A DNA stretch of 54,692 bases. Origin: a virus. The position numbers and the translations under genes were made by a program. This document shows positions 33,301 through 45,700 of this stretch, one piece after another; position 1 is the first letter of the stretch, and each line of letters starts with the position of its first letter. Where the stretch lies: positions 1 to 54,692 of IMG/VR virus record IMGVR_UViG_3300021375_000034; one strand, written 5' to 3'. The notes below the pieces were generated by a model that searched no databases, was not told the DNA's origin, and saw only the letters and a list, made by a program, of their open reading frames with translations.

Positions 33301-33778
33301 TGACGAACTTAGAGTAACGTTTGGAACAGGACTAAACTCTATTAAGTCAATTAGCGATGAAGTAGTTTATCATCCTGTGAAGTATAAAGTTTTATTTGGC
33401 AGTAATGCTGACACTAAATTACAAGCTCAGTTTAAGGTTGTTAAGAATCCTAATAAAAATGTTAACAATAACGATTTAAAAGTAAGAATTGTAAATGCAA
33501 TGAATCAATTCTTTGATGTAAACAACTGGGACTTTGGAGATAGATTCTATCTAAGCGAACTTACAACTTATATATTAAATGTAGTTTCGCCTGATATATC
33601 AAACATTGTTATATTGCCAAGACAGACATCACAGGCATTCGGAAGCCTGTTTGAAATACAAAGTAAACCAGACGAAATTTTTGTTAGTGGTGCCACTGTT
33701 GATGACATAGAGATTGTATCTTCTATTACGGCTGCTGAAATTAACTCAGCAAATAGTTCAATAGTGAGTGACACATAA
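30377..33778 (+). CDS. gp6: Baseplate wedge protein gp6
   Basis: Backbone of the baseplate wedge, binding gp25, gp53 and gp7. The N-terminus (FENLRRVIITYLRENYPEDFNDY, SSEYLALIDAIAFLGQSLSFRIDLASRENFI in overlapping parts of residues 25-95) is the T4 gp6 hallmark. The C-terminal part has the Baseplate_J-type end VRIVNAMNQFFDVNNWDFGDRFYLSELTTYI near 1035-1070. 1133 aa compared with 660, with an enlarged beta-rich centre (about 430-950). Its TAA overlaps the next ATG (TAATG). Confidence 0.92.
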   Translation: MSTTSRQNNLLLNEDWTRIYQTFANADFKSYDFENLRRVIITYLRENYPEDFNDYIESSEYLALIDAIAFLGQSLSFRIDLASRENFIELAERKESVLRIAKMLSYNAKRNLPSKGLLKFTSVSTTEQLIDSNGRNLASQTVKWNDPTNTNWAEQFILLLDAAMSDNTKFGRSQGTDVIQGIPTEQYRFRTASTDVPMFTFNKNVAGRQMVFEILSTTFKGAEEIYEEAPTPGNQLGFLYRQDNKGPASPNTGFFMHFKQGSLELADFTIDAPSTNEKVAVDAKGINNDDVWLFELLANGSQAQEWTKVSNLTGNNIAYNSLSGDIRNIYAVETKQRDMIDLVFADGVYGNLPKGSFRTYYRISNGLSYTISPNEMKNVNISVDYVNQAGIAHTLTIGMALQSTVSTSTPTESVASIKRNAPANYYTQNRMITGEDYNLAPLATSQNILKVKASNRTSSGLSRNFDLIDASGKYSSVNVFGTDGYMYKEEDEQSLSFKFSNRSDIINFIKQKVEGVFTETDVYNFYFTKYDKILFTSDNIVWNASTNNINEGTGYFTNKVDLSLLKVGTYSTNNLKYITPGANVKFTAPTGQSFKDGLLVTTDDTDSSQKSVIWTKVISVAGDGTNAGTGANAKGIGPIVFNDNVPSGAVASRIVPKFVTDLSDALESSMVNQAFANLNFGLRYDDKESSWKIIQNQNLDLTSAFSLGKSGDVTNNNLDSSWIMAFVKDNDQYIVRTRTLNYVFGSKKQNRFYFDKSEKAYNSLTGKVEKDVVNVLGINSKNVGTGSLIQDYPFEVADVIKFDDGYESTKEIRLGFRDSDADGVIDNPESFVNVVGEDLDLKYLFFKAEKDDYGTTVYNLVDTTVTPILVIEKESLVNVNNYSDGQLIYFYDSAENRVKRVDRTTNTLVLESTYRANIGRDNIKFQYTHSASEDRRLDPSVTNIIDLYLLTRSYDTEFRNYLAGARTTEPTAPTNDELRVTFGTGLNSIKSISDEVVYHPVKYKVLFGSNADTKLQAQFKVVKNPNKNVNNNDLKVRIVNAMNQFFDVNNWDFGDRFYLSELTTYILNVVSPDISNIVILPRQTSQAFGSLFEIQSKPDEIFVSGATVDDIEIVSSITAAEINSANSSIVSDT

Positions 33779-36700
33779 TGGCTGCTGATAACAAAAAGTT
33801 TCCTAATAGCGACATTCCAATTAGAAAGAGTTCAGACTTATTACCTAACGTCTTTCAAACCCCAGCCAATGATAAATTTTTATCAGGCGTACTTGATCCT
33901 TTAATACAGCCGGGTGTTGTTGACAAGACTGTAGGTTATATTGGTAAGCGTTACGGAAAAACTTTTACAGGAAAAGATGTTTATCTTGATACAGACCAAA
34001 CACTAAGAAGTCGTTATCAACTTGAGCCAGCTGTTACAGTTGAAGAAGATCAAAAGATTTTAAAATTTAAAGATTATATTGATCTTAAAAGCATGGTTGA
34101 GTTCTTTGGCAATGCTAATGAAAGAGATGATAAAACTACAGAGCAAGAACATTACAGTTGGAATCCTCCTATTGTATGGGACAAGTTTATTAACTACAGA
34201 GAATATTATTGGATTCCAGGCGGTCCTCCATCTATAGATGTATATGGTCAAGCAGCAAATATTCAAAGTACATATAAAGTAGGAACTGGTATAAACAGTT
34301 GGATACTTACACCAGACAGTGTAACTAATAATCCTGATATTACTTTATATAGAGGACAAGAATATAAGTTTGAAGTTAACTCTCCTGATGAAGGTTTTTA
34401 CATTAGAAACAATTATGATACAGGATCTTTAGAATTTAATCCTAATAAATCATACTTCCCTGGAGAACTAGCAGTATTCGACAAACAACTTTGGAAGTGT
34501 GTTAACGAAACAAGTCCATTAGACGGAAGTAGTATTACAATTGATTCACAAGATTGGCAATTGGTTGCTAACGATGCAGGATTTGCTTCTCTACTATATA
34601 GAGATGGTGTAGAAAATAATGGTGTAAAAGTAGGAACGTTAACATTTAAAATTCCACAAGACTCGCCAGATATATTATATTATCAAAGTGATGTTGAACC
34701 TAATAGGTTAGGTAGATTTATTATTTCAGACATTGATACAAATACTTTTATTGATGTTGAAAAAGAAGTTGTAGGTAAAAAAGAATACACAACCGCAGAC
34801 GGAATTAGTTTTACAAACGGAATGGTTGTAGCATTTAGAGGCCAAGTGCAACCATCAAAGTATGCAGACGGCCAATGGTTAGTTGAAGGTGTTGGTTCAG
34901 AGATTAGATTAATTAATTTTGCTGACTTAGTACCTCCGCCATTAGATACAGATTCGCCTGATATATTATTTGATAATCAAGGATTTGATACACAGCCTTT
35001 TGATGATGCAACACAGTATCCTGGTAATAAAGATTATATTACAATTGCTAGAAACAGTAAAGACTCTAACCCTTGGTCCAGATATAACAGATGGTTCCAT
35101 AGAGCTGTTTTAGAATCTGCATATAAATTTAGAAGTCAAGACTTTGATTCATTAGAATCAGCTAGAGCTAAAAGACCTATTATTGAATTCCAACCTGATA
35201 TACAATTATATAATCACGGTGGCATTGCAAAACAAACAGTTGACTACGTAGATACATTTACAGATGATGTGTTCTCTAAAATTGAAGGATCACAAGGTTA
35301 TAATATTGACGGTGAGTTCTTGTTTGAAGGAGCAAGGATTCTAGTTATTGCAGATACAGATAGTTTAGCAAATAACAGAATTTATGAAGTAAGGTTTGTA
35401 AAACACAATAACACCACACAAATTAATTTAAAAGAAACTGCTGATTCATTATCAGCATTTAATGAAGGTGTTCTAGTAAGACGTGGTACAACTAACGCAG
35501 GTAAGATGTATCATTATGATGGTACAGTTTGGAAATCAAGCCAAGAAAAAACTAGTGCTAACCAAGCACCTAAGTTTGAATTATACGATTCAGCTGGTGT
35601 TGCATTTTCAGACCCAACAATATATCCAGTATCAAGTTTTGTAGGTAGCAATCTTTTAAGTTATAAAGTTGGCACAGGTGTTGCAGATACAGAATTAGGT
35701 TTTGCATTAAGTTATGCAAATATTAATAATGTAGGTGACATTGTATTTGATTGGAACTTTGAAACAGAAAAATTTGTTTACACGCTAACGCAAAAACAAT
35801 ATACCAAGAATACTAACACTGGGTTCTATAAAATTAATGGAAAATATGCAAACGGTTGGATAGCAACAGACAAAAAATTTATTCAGCCAATTATTGATCA
35901 GTACACGTTTACTACAGCAGATTCTATTGCAATATTTAATACTGTTGATTGGGATGTGTTACCAGACGATGCAGTAATTAATTTTTATCTAAACGGCGAA
36001 TATATTAGTGACACATATACTAGAAGTACTAATCAGTTTACGTTTGATAGAACATTTAATATTAATGATGTAGTAACTATAAAAATAGTTGCAGAAATTA
36101 AACCAGACCAAGGGTATTATCAAATACCTGCAGGATTAGAAAAAAATCCTCTGAATGAACAATTAAAAACATTTACGTTAGGACAAGCAACAGATCATTT
36201 AAAATCATCTCTTGAATTTGATAGAAGAGTTGTAGGAACTGTTCCGGGTGTTTCAAATCTAAGGGACTTAGATCAGTATCAAAAACACTCAACAAGGTTT
36301 ATGAAACATTCAGGTTTCGCAGCAGTGTCTACTTTGTTAATTAATGACAAAGATATTAACATTGTTAAATCTTTAAGATATGCTAAGTCAGCATATACTA
36401 TTTTTAAACAAAATATTATTAAGAAAGCAACCGAAGTTGAGTTCAACGAAAATACTTCAGACTTTTTAGATAGTATTATAGAAATTATTACAAAGACTAA
36501 AACTATTGACAGTCCTTTTGCAGACTCTGATATGATTGGTGCTGGAGCGTTTACAAGAACAGATTATGTTGTTGACGATCCAGGTATTAAAACATTTACA
36601 CTTACTGAAGATTTTGATTTAGAAACATTAAGCAGAAGAGCAGTATATGTTTACCTTAATGATGTACAACTTATTGTAAACAAAGATTACACAGTTAATG

Positions 36701-39700
36701 GAGCATTGGGCTTTATTACAATTACAGGTACGTTAGTTGAAGGTGATAGAATTGAGATTAGAGAGTATGTGTCAACAGCATTTAGCCATGTACCACCAAC
36801 TCCAACATCACTAGGACTTTATCCTAAGTACGAACCTACAAAATATTTAGATGACACTTACAGAGTACCTAAAGATGTAATACAAGGACACGATGGTAGT
36901 AAAACTACTGCCTATGGCGATTATAGAGATGACTTACTTTTAGAATTTGAAAAGCGTGTATTTAATAACATCAAACAAGATTACGATGCTAAGATTTTTG
37001 ATGTTCAAAAAGCGTTGGGTGGATATTACGGTAATAGTACATTTGTAAAAGAAGAACTAGATAGCGTAATCAATCAAGAGTTTTTATCATGGGTGCAAAA
37101 TACTAACCTAGGTTATACAACAAACGATTATTTTGTAGAAACAGAACCGTTTACATATACATATTCAGGTATGACAGATCCAACAGGCAAAGAAAACTTG
37201 CCTGGATATTGGAGAGGTGTTTACAAATATTTTTACGATACTGATAGACCGCATACACATCCATGGGAAATGCTAGGCTTTACAATAAAGCCAACATGGT
37301 GGGAGACTGAGTACGGAGCAGCACCTTATACTAATGGTAACTTGGTGTTGTGGGAAGATATTGCTGCTGGTAAGATTGCTCAAGGAGATCGAGCAGGGAT
37401 ATATCCAAGATATGCCAGAACAACAATTCTAAATCATATTCCTTGTGATTGTGACGGTAATTTAGTTGATCCTTTAACTTCAGGTCTTGCAGGTAATTTT
37501 CAACTTGTTAACAATAGAGGTCCTTTTAAACTAGGTGATGATAGTCCAGTTGAAAACGCATGGAAAACTAGTTCAGAATATCCTTTTGCAATAACAACAG
37601 CACTAGCATTATTAAAACCGTTTGATTATCTAGTACTAAACTTTGACAGAGCTGTTACTAAAAGAAACATTATTGACCAGTTAGTAAATGTAACATCGGA
37701 AACATTTTTAACACCAACAGACTTAAAGTTTCCTATCGCAGGAAAGACACAGGTAGCAGGACTTGCAATTTACATTGCTTCATATATTAAGTCAGTGGGC
37801 GGAGCAGTTGCTGATGCTCAGAAAAATATTGATTATATAAATGTTAGATTAACTTCGAGAGTAAGCGGGTTTGTTGATAAGCAGCAACAAAAATATTTAC
37901 TTGATAGTAAAAATCCAAGCTCGGCAAGTGCAAGTGTGTTTATTCCACCTGAGAACTACGATATTATCTTTAATGTAAGTTCTCCAATAGCTTCGGTTAC
38001 TTACAGTGGTGTTATATTTGAAAAAACAACACAGGGTTGGGTAGTAAATGGATACGATGATATTAATCCTTACTTTAATACGTTTGAAGCGTATCCACAA
38101 CAAGCTGATCCTGTAATTTCAGTTGCAGGAACTTCAGAACCTTTTACTGAATGGGATCAAGAAAAAACATTTAACAACGGTGGTATTGTTGAGTACAGAG
38201 GAACATTCTATAGAGCAACACAAACATTTACCTCTGGAGAAACATTTGATAAAAGTAACTTAGTACAGCTACCCGACTTACCAGTTCAGAATGCTGTTGT
38301 TGCTCAACAACGTAGAAACTTTAATAGTTTCAAAGTTAAGAAAGTAAGTTACGGAACAGAGTTTAACAGTATACAAAGTGTAGTTGACTTCTTACTAGGA
38401 TATCAAGCACACTTAAAGAGTCAAGGGTTTGACTTTGCAAACTATGACGGCACTAATCAAGTAGTACAAGATTTTACAACAGCAGCAAAAGAATTTATGT
38501 ACTGGACAGTCCATAACTGGGCAGTTGGTTCTGTATTATCGATGAGTCCAGGTGCAGCAAGTATGGAAATTAATCTTGCTGTCGGAGTTGCTGATAACTT
38601 ATTAGATAGTTTCTATGATTATAATGTGTTGAAAGCAGACGGCTCAGCACTTGATCCTAAATTTATAAATGTATCAAGATCTTTTCAAAAAATTCAAGTT
38701 AACACAACAAACACAACTGAAGGTATCTACTTACTAAAATTAAATTATGTTCTAAAAGAACATGTTGTTGTATTTGATGATAAAACAGTTTTCAATGATA
38801 CTATATTTGATAAAGCAACAGGTTATAGACAAGAAAGAATTAAAGCACAAGGATTTAGAACAACAGATTGGGACGGTGATTATACTAGCCCTGGCTTCTT
38901 ATTTGATAATGTATCATTTGATACTTGGATACCTTATTATGATTATAAATTAGGAGACATTGTATCTTACAGAGCATACAAGTATACCGCAAGATTTAAT
39001 CATACTAGTGATGAAGAGTTTAATGACGCTAACTGGACACAACTAGACTCAACACCTGAGAAACAACTTATTCCTAACTTTGATTATAGAATTAATCAAA
39101 TGGAAGATTATTTTGATGTGTCATCAGAAGGATTAGGAAAGAGCCAGAGAGATCTTGCAAGGCATACAACAGGATACCAAAGCAGAGAATATTTAGAAAA
39201 TTTATCTGAAGATCCAACAACACAGTTTAAATTGTACCAAGGATTTATCAGAGAGAAAGGTACACCAAATGCAATTACTAAACTGTTTACAAAACTAGGT
39301 GATAATACTAGCAATGCCGCTGTTGATCTTAATGAGGAGTGGGGATTCAAGTTAGGACAAGTTGGAGGAGTTGATCAGTCAGAAAGAATTGAAATTAGAT
39401 TAGATACTGACAAGTTTAAATTAAATCCTCAGCCTGTATTAGTACAAGCGTCTGCAGAAGATAAAGTTGATAGGTATTATAGAATTGATTCGACTAATTT
39501 TGAGTTTGGTCCAAGTCCGTTTACAACAGACATTAACCCAACTAGTTATGATTCCAAGCCTGTATTAACAGCAGGATATGTATCAGTAGGTCAAACAGAC
39601 TTTACAGTTACAAACAGAGATGAAATATTAAATCTTGCAATTGCTTCAGTACAAGATAATAATCATATATGGGTTACATTTGATGGACCTTCATGGACCG

Positions 39701-42700
39701 TTCTTAGAGCAAACACAGTATTTGATTTAAAAATTACAAACTTAGAAAGTAATGATGATAACGAAGTGATCTTTACTTTTGAAAAAGCACACTTGTTAAA
39801 AGTTGATGATATATTTGGTATCAAAACAATAGCAGGACTAAGTCAGTTTTGGAAAGTAAAAGCAGCAACAACTAATACAGTTACAGTACAGCATACAGAA
39901 AAGTATGATGCAGATCAAGGATTCGAACCTAGCACAGGCGCTTATCCAATGTTACTAACTGAAGCACGATTTAGTTCTTACGACACTGTTGACCCAGAGA
40001 AGGTAGCACTACTAACTGACGGATCAAAACTATTTGTAGACTCTAATGTAAACTCACACTGGGAAGTTGTTGAAAAGAAAAAACAGTTTACAGGTAATAA
40101 AATTGTTGACTTTGGTATTACTGATCCAACAAGTGTTGGTAAGAAAACAGTTTACAGTGATACACTTAAACAGGTTATAGTTGGCATACCTGATGCAGCA
40201 AGAGTAGGAATTTATATTCAAGGTGCAACAGGCCTATCGTCTAAGCAATTGCTTGAACCACCGTCATGGTTAACAACAGATGTTACAGGATCATTTGGTC
40301 TTGAATTAGCACTTAGCCCAGATAGCCAGTGGTTGATGGTTGGTGCTCCAACAGCAAGTGGAATCCCTAGCAGATATCAAGGTGCATTTGATGTAAATGC
40401 AAACTACTTAATTAATGACATTGTTTTATTTGCAGGTAGACTTTATAAAGCAACTGATAATATTAACGGTGACGGCAGTACAATTGATGTGTACAGCAAT
40501 GAATGGGTTGAAGTACAGAAGATTGATGCAGAAAGCGATGGATCAAACACAGGTGGTTTTGAAACAGGTGTAATATTTATTTACAAGTACCAGTCACAAC
40601 AGTGGAACTTATACGACATACAAGTAAGTCCTAGAACTTATGACAATGAAAGATTTGGTGAAAAGATTGCAGTTAGCCAAGCAACATCAACAGGCCCTTA
40701 TTACATGTCAGTATCAGCACCTGGTTCACAAGATGCAAAAGGTCGTGTATATCTTTACACGTATGATACAACAGATGGTTGGCGCTTAGACTATAATAAA
40801 AATTATAGAGGCATTTATGCTGCTGATGATTCTACTTTTTATCCTAAGGACTCAATAGTATTTTCAAATGGAGATATGTGGAAAGCATTAGTTGATAATG
40901 TTGCAGACGGAAGTTCATTAACAATTTACTCAAACGATTGGGTTAAGATGGACGAAGTAACAACAGGTGCTTCACTTCCGATGTCAATAGCAACTAACGA
41001 TGATGGTTCAACACTTGATGCAGGAATACTTGATGACGAACAACTTGTTGAGTTAGTTAAAGTAGATGATCGTTTTGGTACTTCTTTAGCAATGAACTAT
41101 GACGGTACAGTACTTGCAGTAGGCTCACCAAACAGTGACGGACAATACTTTAATAACTTTAAAGGTCAGTGGAGACCTAACTACGAATATATGCAAGGCG
41201 ATACAGTTAAGTATCAAGGCAGTTATCATCAATTACAAAATTTAGGACCAAGTGCAGTAGGTGCAGATAGTACAATTAGAAGTTATAACGAAGCACCAGA
41301 TGCTGGCGAGCCTTGGGTAAACGTAGGCGATAGCACAGACGTTGCTTCAGGTAAAGTTTACATATACAAAAAGAATGCAGCTGGTGTTTATAGATTACTA
41401 CAGCAAATAAATGCAGACTCTCTTCCATACCTAAGTGATCTTGATCCAAGTGAAGCAATAAGCTCAGGTGACAAGTTTGGTTATGCTATTGGATTAGACT
41501 ATTCAGGTAACACATTAGTTGTTACAAGTCCTTTAGCAGATAAAAACTTCCAGAATCAAGGTAGTGCTTATGTGTTTAAGTTTGATAGTGATTCAACAGA
41601 ATTTGCTTATAGACTAAAACAAAAATTAACAAGTTACTCAGATTATCCAAATGAAATGTTTGGTCAAGATATTTCAATCTCAAGCGGTACTGAAATAATT
41701 GCAATTGGTGCAACTAATTCTCCGTTTACATTACAGACAAGATTTGATGGATCACAAACATCATACGACAGTAACAGAACTACGTTTAGAGATTATGACG
41801 GATTTGCTGGAGCAGTTTATGTGTTTGAGAAAAAAGGTAAGTCTGAGAGATACTTCCTATCAGAGAAAATTGACGAAACACTTTCTTTAAACGAGTCTTT
41901 TGGTTACAGTTTATATGCTACAAGAAACGCTATTGTAGTTGGATCGCCTAACTATATTTCTCCTGCACCGCACGGAGTTGATATTGCATTTGAAGGAGAT
42001 AAAACAGGTACAGTTAGATTGTTTGAAAAAACTGAAGGTCAAAATGCACTAAACGTTATTGGCTCACAACCACAAACAGTTGACATTGATAAGTTTAAAC
42101 GTATTTCACTTTATGATACTGAAGATGATATAAAAATTCTTGACATAGAAATTTTTGATCCTGCTAAAATGAAACTGTTAGCACAAGCAGAAAGAGAACT
42201 TACATATAAAGTTCCATACGATCCTGCAATTTATACAACAGGAACAGCAGAAGGTGCTGTTGTTGATGATTCTATTTGTTGGAAAACTAAAAACGTAGGT
42301 AAACTATGGTGGGATATTTCAACAGCTAAGTGGTATGACTATGAGCAAGGCGAAGTTTCATATAGAGTAGGTGCATGGGGAGCATTGGCTCCTGGAGCAT
42401 CAATTGATGTTTATGAATGGGTACAGTCTAAATTACTTCCTTCGGAGTGGGCAGTAGTTGCAGATACTAATGAAGGTTTACCACTAGGCATATCTGGGCA
42501 ACCATTGTATGCAGATGATAGTGCTTACAGTATAAAAGCAGAATTTAATCCTAATACAGGAGAACAAACAGAAGTTTATTATTACTATTGGGTAAGAAAT
42601 AAAGTTACTGTTCCTGAAGGTAATACTGATAGATCTATTTCAGCAGCAGATGTGTTTAATTTGATTAGTGATCCTTCTGCACTAGGACAAACATATGCAG

Positions 42701-45700
42701 CATTTATTGACAAAGACAAATTTTTATTATTCAATTACAAAGCATCAGTAGCAGAAATCTCTGCTGTACTAAATGTTGAATACTTTACACAAGAAGAAAA
42801 TCAAAACCAAGTACATAACGAGTATCAACTTCTAACTGAAGGTGTTGCAGATAGTTTACCAACTACATCATTAGAAAATAAATGGATTGATAGTTTAATT
42901 GGATACGATAGACAAGGTAATAGAATACCTGATCCTAACTTACCAGCTAAACAACGATATGGTATAAGTTACAGACCAAGACAAAGTATGTTTGTTGATA
43001 GAAAGTCTATCTTAAGAACTTTAATTACAAATGTTAACGCAATCATGCACAAAGAAGCATTTGCTGATTCATTAAACTTTACAACGTTAAACTCAGTAGA
43101 CAGTATTCCAAGTTCTTTATTAAACCTTTATGACACAACAGTTGATAGCTATATTGAATTACTTGAAGTTGGTACATCTAGAATTAAACAATGTAACTTA
43201 CGTGCAAATATTATTGATAATGAAGTCAACTCTATTGATATTTTAGATGCAGGGTTTGGATATAAGATACCTCCAACTATTGAATTTGAAGGTGACGGAA
43301 CAGGTGCAGAAGCAGTTACTACAATTGACAACCAAGGTAGAGTTAACAGTGTAACAATTACTAATAAAGGTAAACTATACACATACATTTCTACTAAACC
43401 AAGACAGTTTAGTGTGCTTGTTAATAACGATTCTACTGCAAATAATTTCTGGAGCATTTATGCTTGGGACGATGTAAGAAAATCATGGTACAGAAGTAGA
43501 TCACAAGCGTATAACACACCGTTATATTGGTCATATGCTGACTGGTGGGACAATGACTTTGGTCCTACTTCAAGAATAGTAAAAGAAATAGTTAGTGTAT
43601 ACGAAGAACCAACTATAAATGTTGAAATTGGAGACTTGATTAGAATCAAAGAATACGGTTCAGGTGGCTGGGCAGTGTTTAAGAAAACTACTGATGTTAG
43701 TACCGAGTCTATGAACAACTACGAGATGATTGGTAGGTACCAAGGAACTATTCAATTCTCATCAGACTTATATGATACAGCAACAAGTGGTGTTGGATAT
43801 GACAACGTAGACTCATTTGATATTGACTTTTATGATAAAGAAGTTTCAAATGAACTTAGATTTATTTTACAAGCATTGAAAGAAGATGTTTTAACTGGAA
43901 ATTATGCAGTTGAGTGGAATAACTTATTCTTTACATCAATTAGATATGTGTTTAAAGAACAAACGTATGTAGATTGGGCGTTTAAATCTAGTTTCTTAAA
44001 TGCAACACACAATGTTGGCACACTAAAACAAAAAACTAATTACAAAAATGACAGTCTTGAAAGTTACTTAGATTATATTAACGAAGTAAAACCTTACAGT
44101 ACAACAGTAAGAGAATATATTAGTAAGTATAACACTATAGATAATACAAATTCTGCTATTTCAGACTTTGATTTACCTCCTTACTATTCAGAAGCACAAG
44201 GAAAAATTGTTCCTGTTGAAAGTACTGACGATATATTAGCAACGTATCCTTATAAATTCTGGAACGATAACAAAGGTTACCAGATTATTGAAATAAGTGT
44301 TGCTGGTAAAGGCGCAGATTACACAGAAGCACCTAAAGTATTAATTACTGGTGGAGGCGGAAGCGGTGCTAAAGCAACTGCATATGTTTCAAACGGTAAA
44401 GTTACTGGAATCAAATTAACAGAACACGGTTCAGGATACACATCAACACCAACTGTTTCCCTTGTAGGCGGTAATGGTACTTCACCATCAGTTGCAAGAG
44501 CAGTTGCAGTGTTAGGTAATGGTAAAACACGTTCTATAAATGTTAATATGAAGTTCGATAGAATTTCTAAAACAGGAATTTATAGTAACTTTACACAAAC
44601 TGAGTCGTTTACTGCTACAGGTTCAACAGCAGTGTTTAATTTAACTTATCCACCAACTAGAGATAAGTCAAATATTTCAATTATTAAAGACGGCCAAGTA
44701 GTTCTTAATAATGAATATGATATTGCTTTGTTTACATTAGAAACAGATGAGTATAAACAACTTAGAGGTAAGATTACTTTTAAAATTCCACCAGCAAAAG
44801 ACGAAGTTATTAATATAACGTATGCAAAGAATGATGAAATCTTAGATAGTGTAAGTAGAATTGAAAAATATTACAATCCATCATCAGGAATGGTAGGTAA
44901 AGAACTGAATCAGCTAATGACAGGTATTGACTTTGGTGGTGTTCAAGTACAAGGTACCACATTTGATGTTACAGGTGGTTGGGACGCATTACCTTGGTTT
45001 ACTGATAGTTGGGATAGTGTTGAGTCAGCAGCAGATTATTACTATGTTGCAGACGGAAGCACAATTAATGTAACACTTCCTTATACTCCTGTAGATGGTC
45101 AAGTTCTTAATATCTACTTAAAACGTGCAGGCACAGTAGTACCTGACGATATTTTAAATTTACAAGTTGAAGAAGGGGTTGAAGAACCGACAACACATAG
45201 AATTGACGATCCTAATTACACTGATAACTGGGATAGCTCAGTTTCAACGAATCCACATGCACAGATGCCAACATTTATCGGTGACGGTAGCACAAACATT
45301 GTTGAAGTTGGTGCTTATGTGTCAACGCAGCCCGGTGATATTTTAATTTTCCGTCCTGCAGAGAGTGATGGTGCTGTAACTATTAATGATAACAACTTAT
45401 TAGATACAAAGTTATCAGGTGGAACATTGTCAGCAATGGAAGGTGCTTATGCAACAGCAACAGGATTAAATGCAGAAGACATTTCAATAGACGGTGGTGA
45501 ATATACTAGCCCAGATCAAGTTCCTGCAACAGAAGAAAATATTCCTGGACAAGTTTTAGATAGTTTAAGTATTAAAGTGTTCCATTCAAACAAAGACGCA
45601 GCAGGAGCAACAGTTAAATCCAATATTAGAATTGGTGACGGATCAACATTAGTATATCCAATAGGACAAAAAATTCTTGAAAACAAATCAGTAATTGTTT

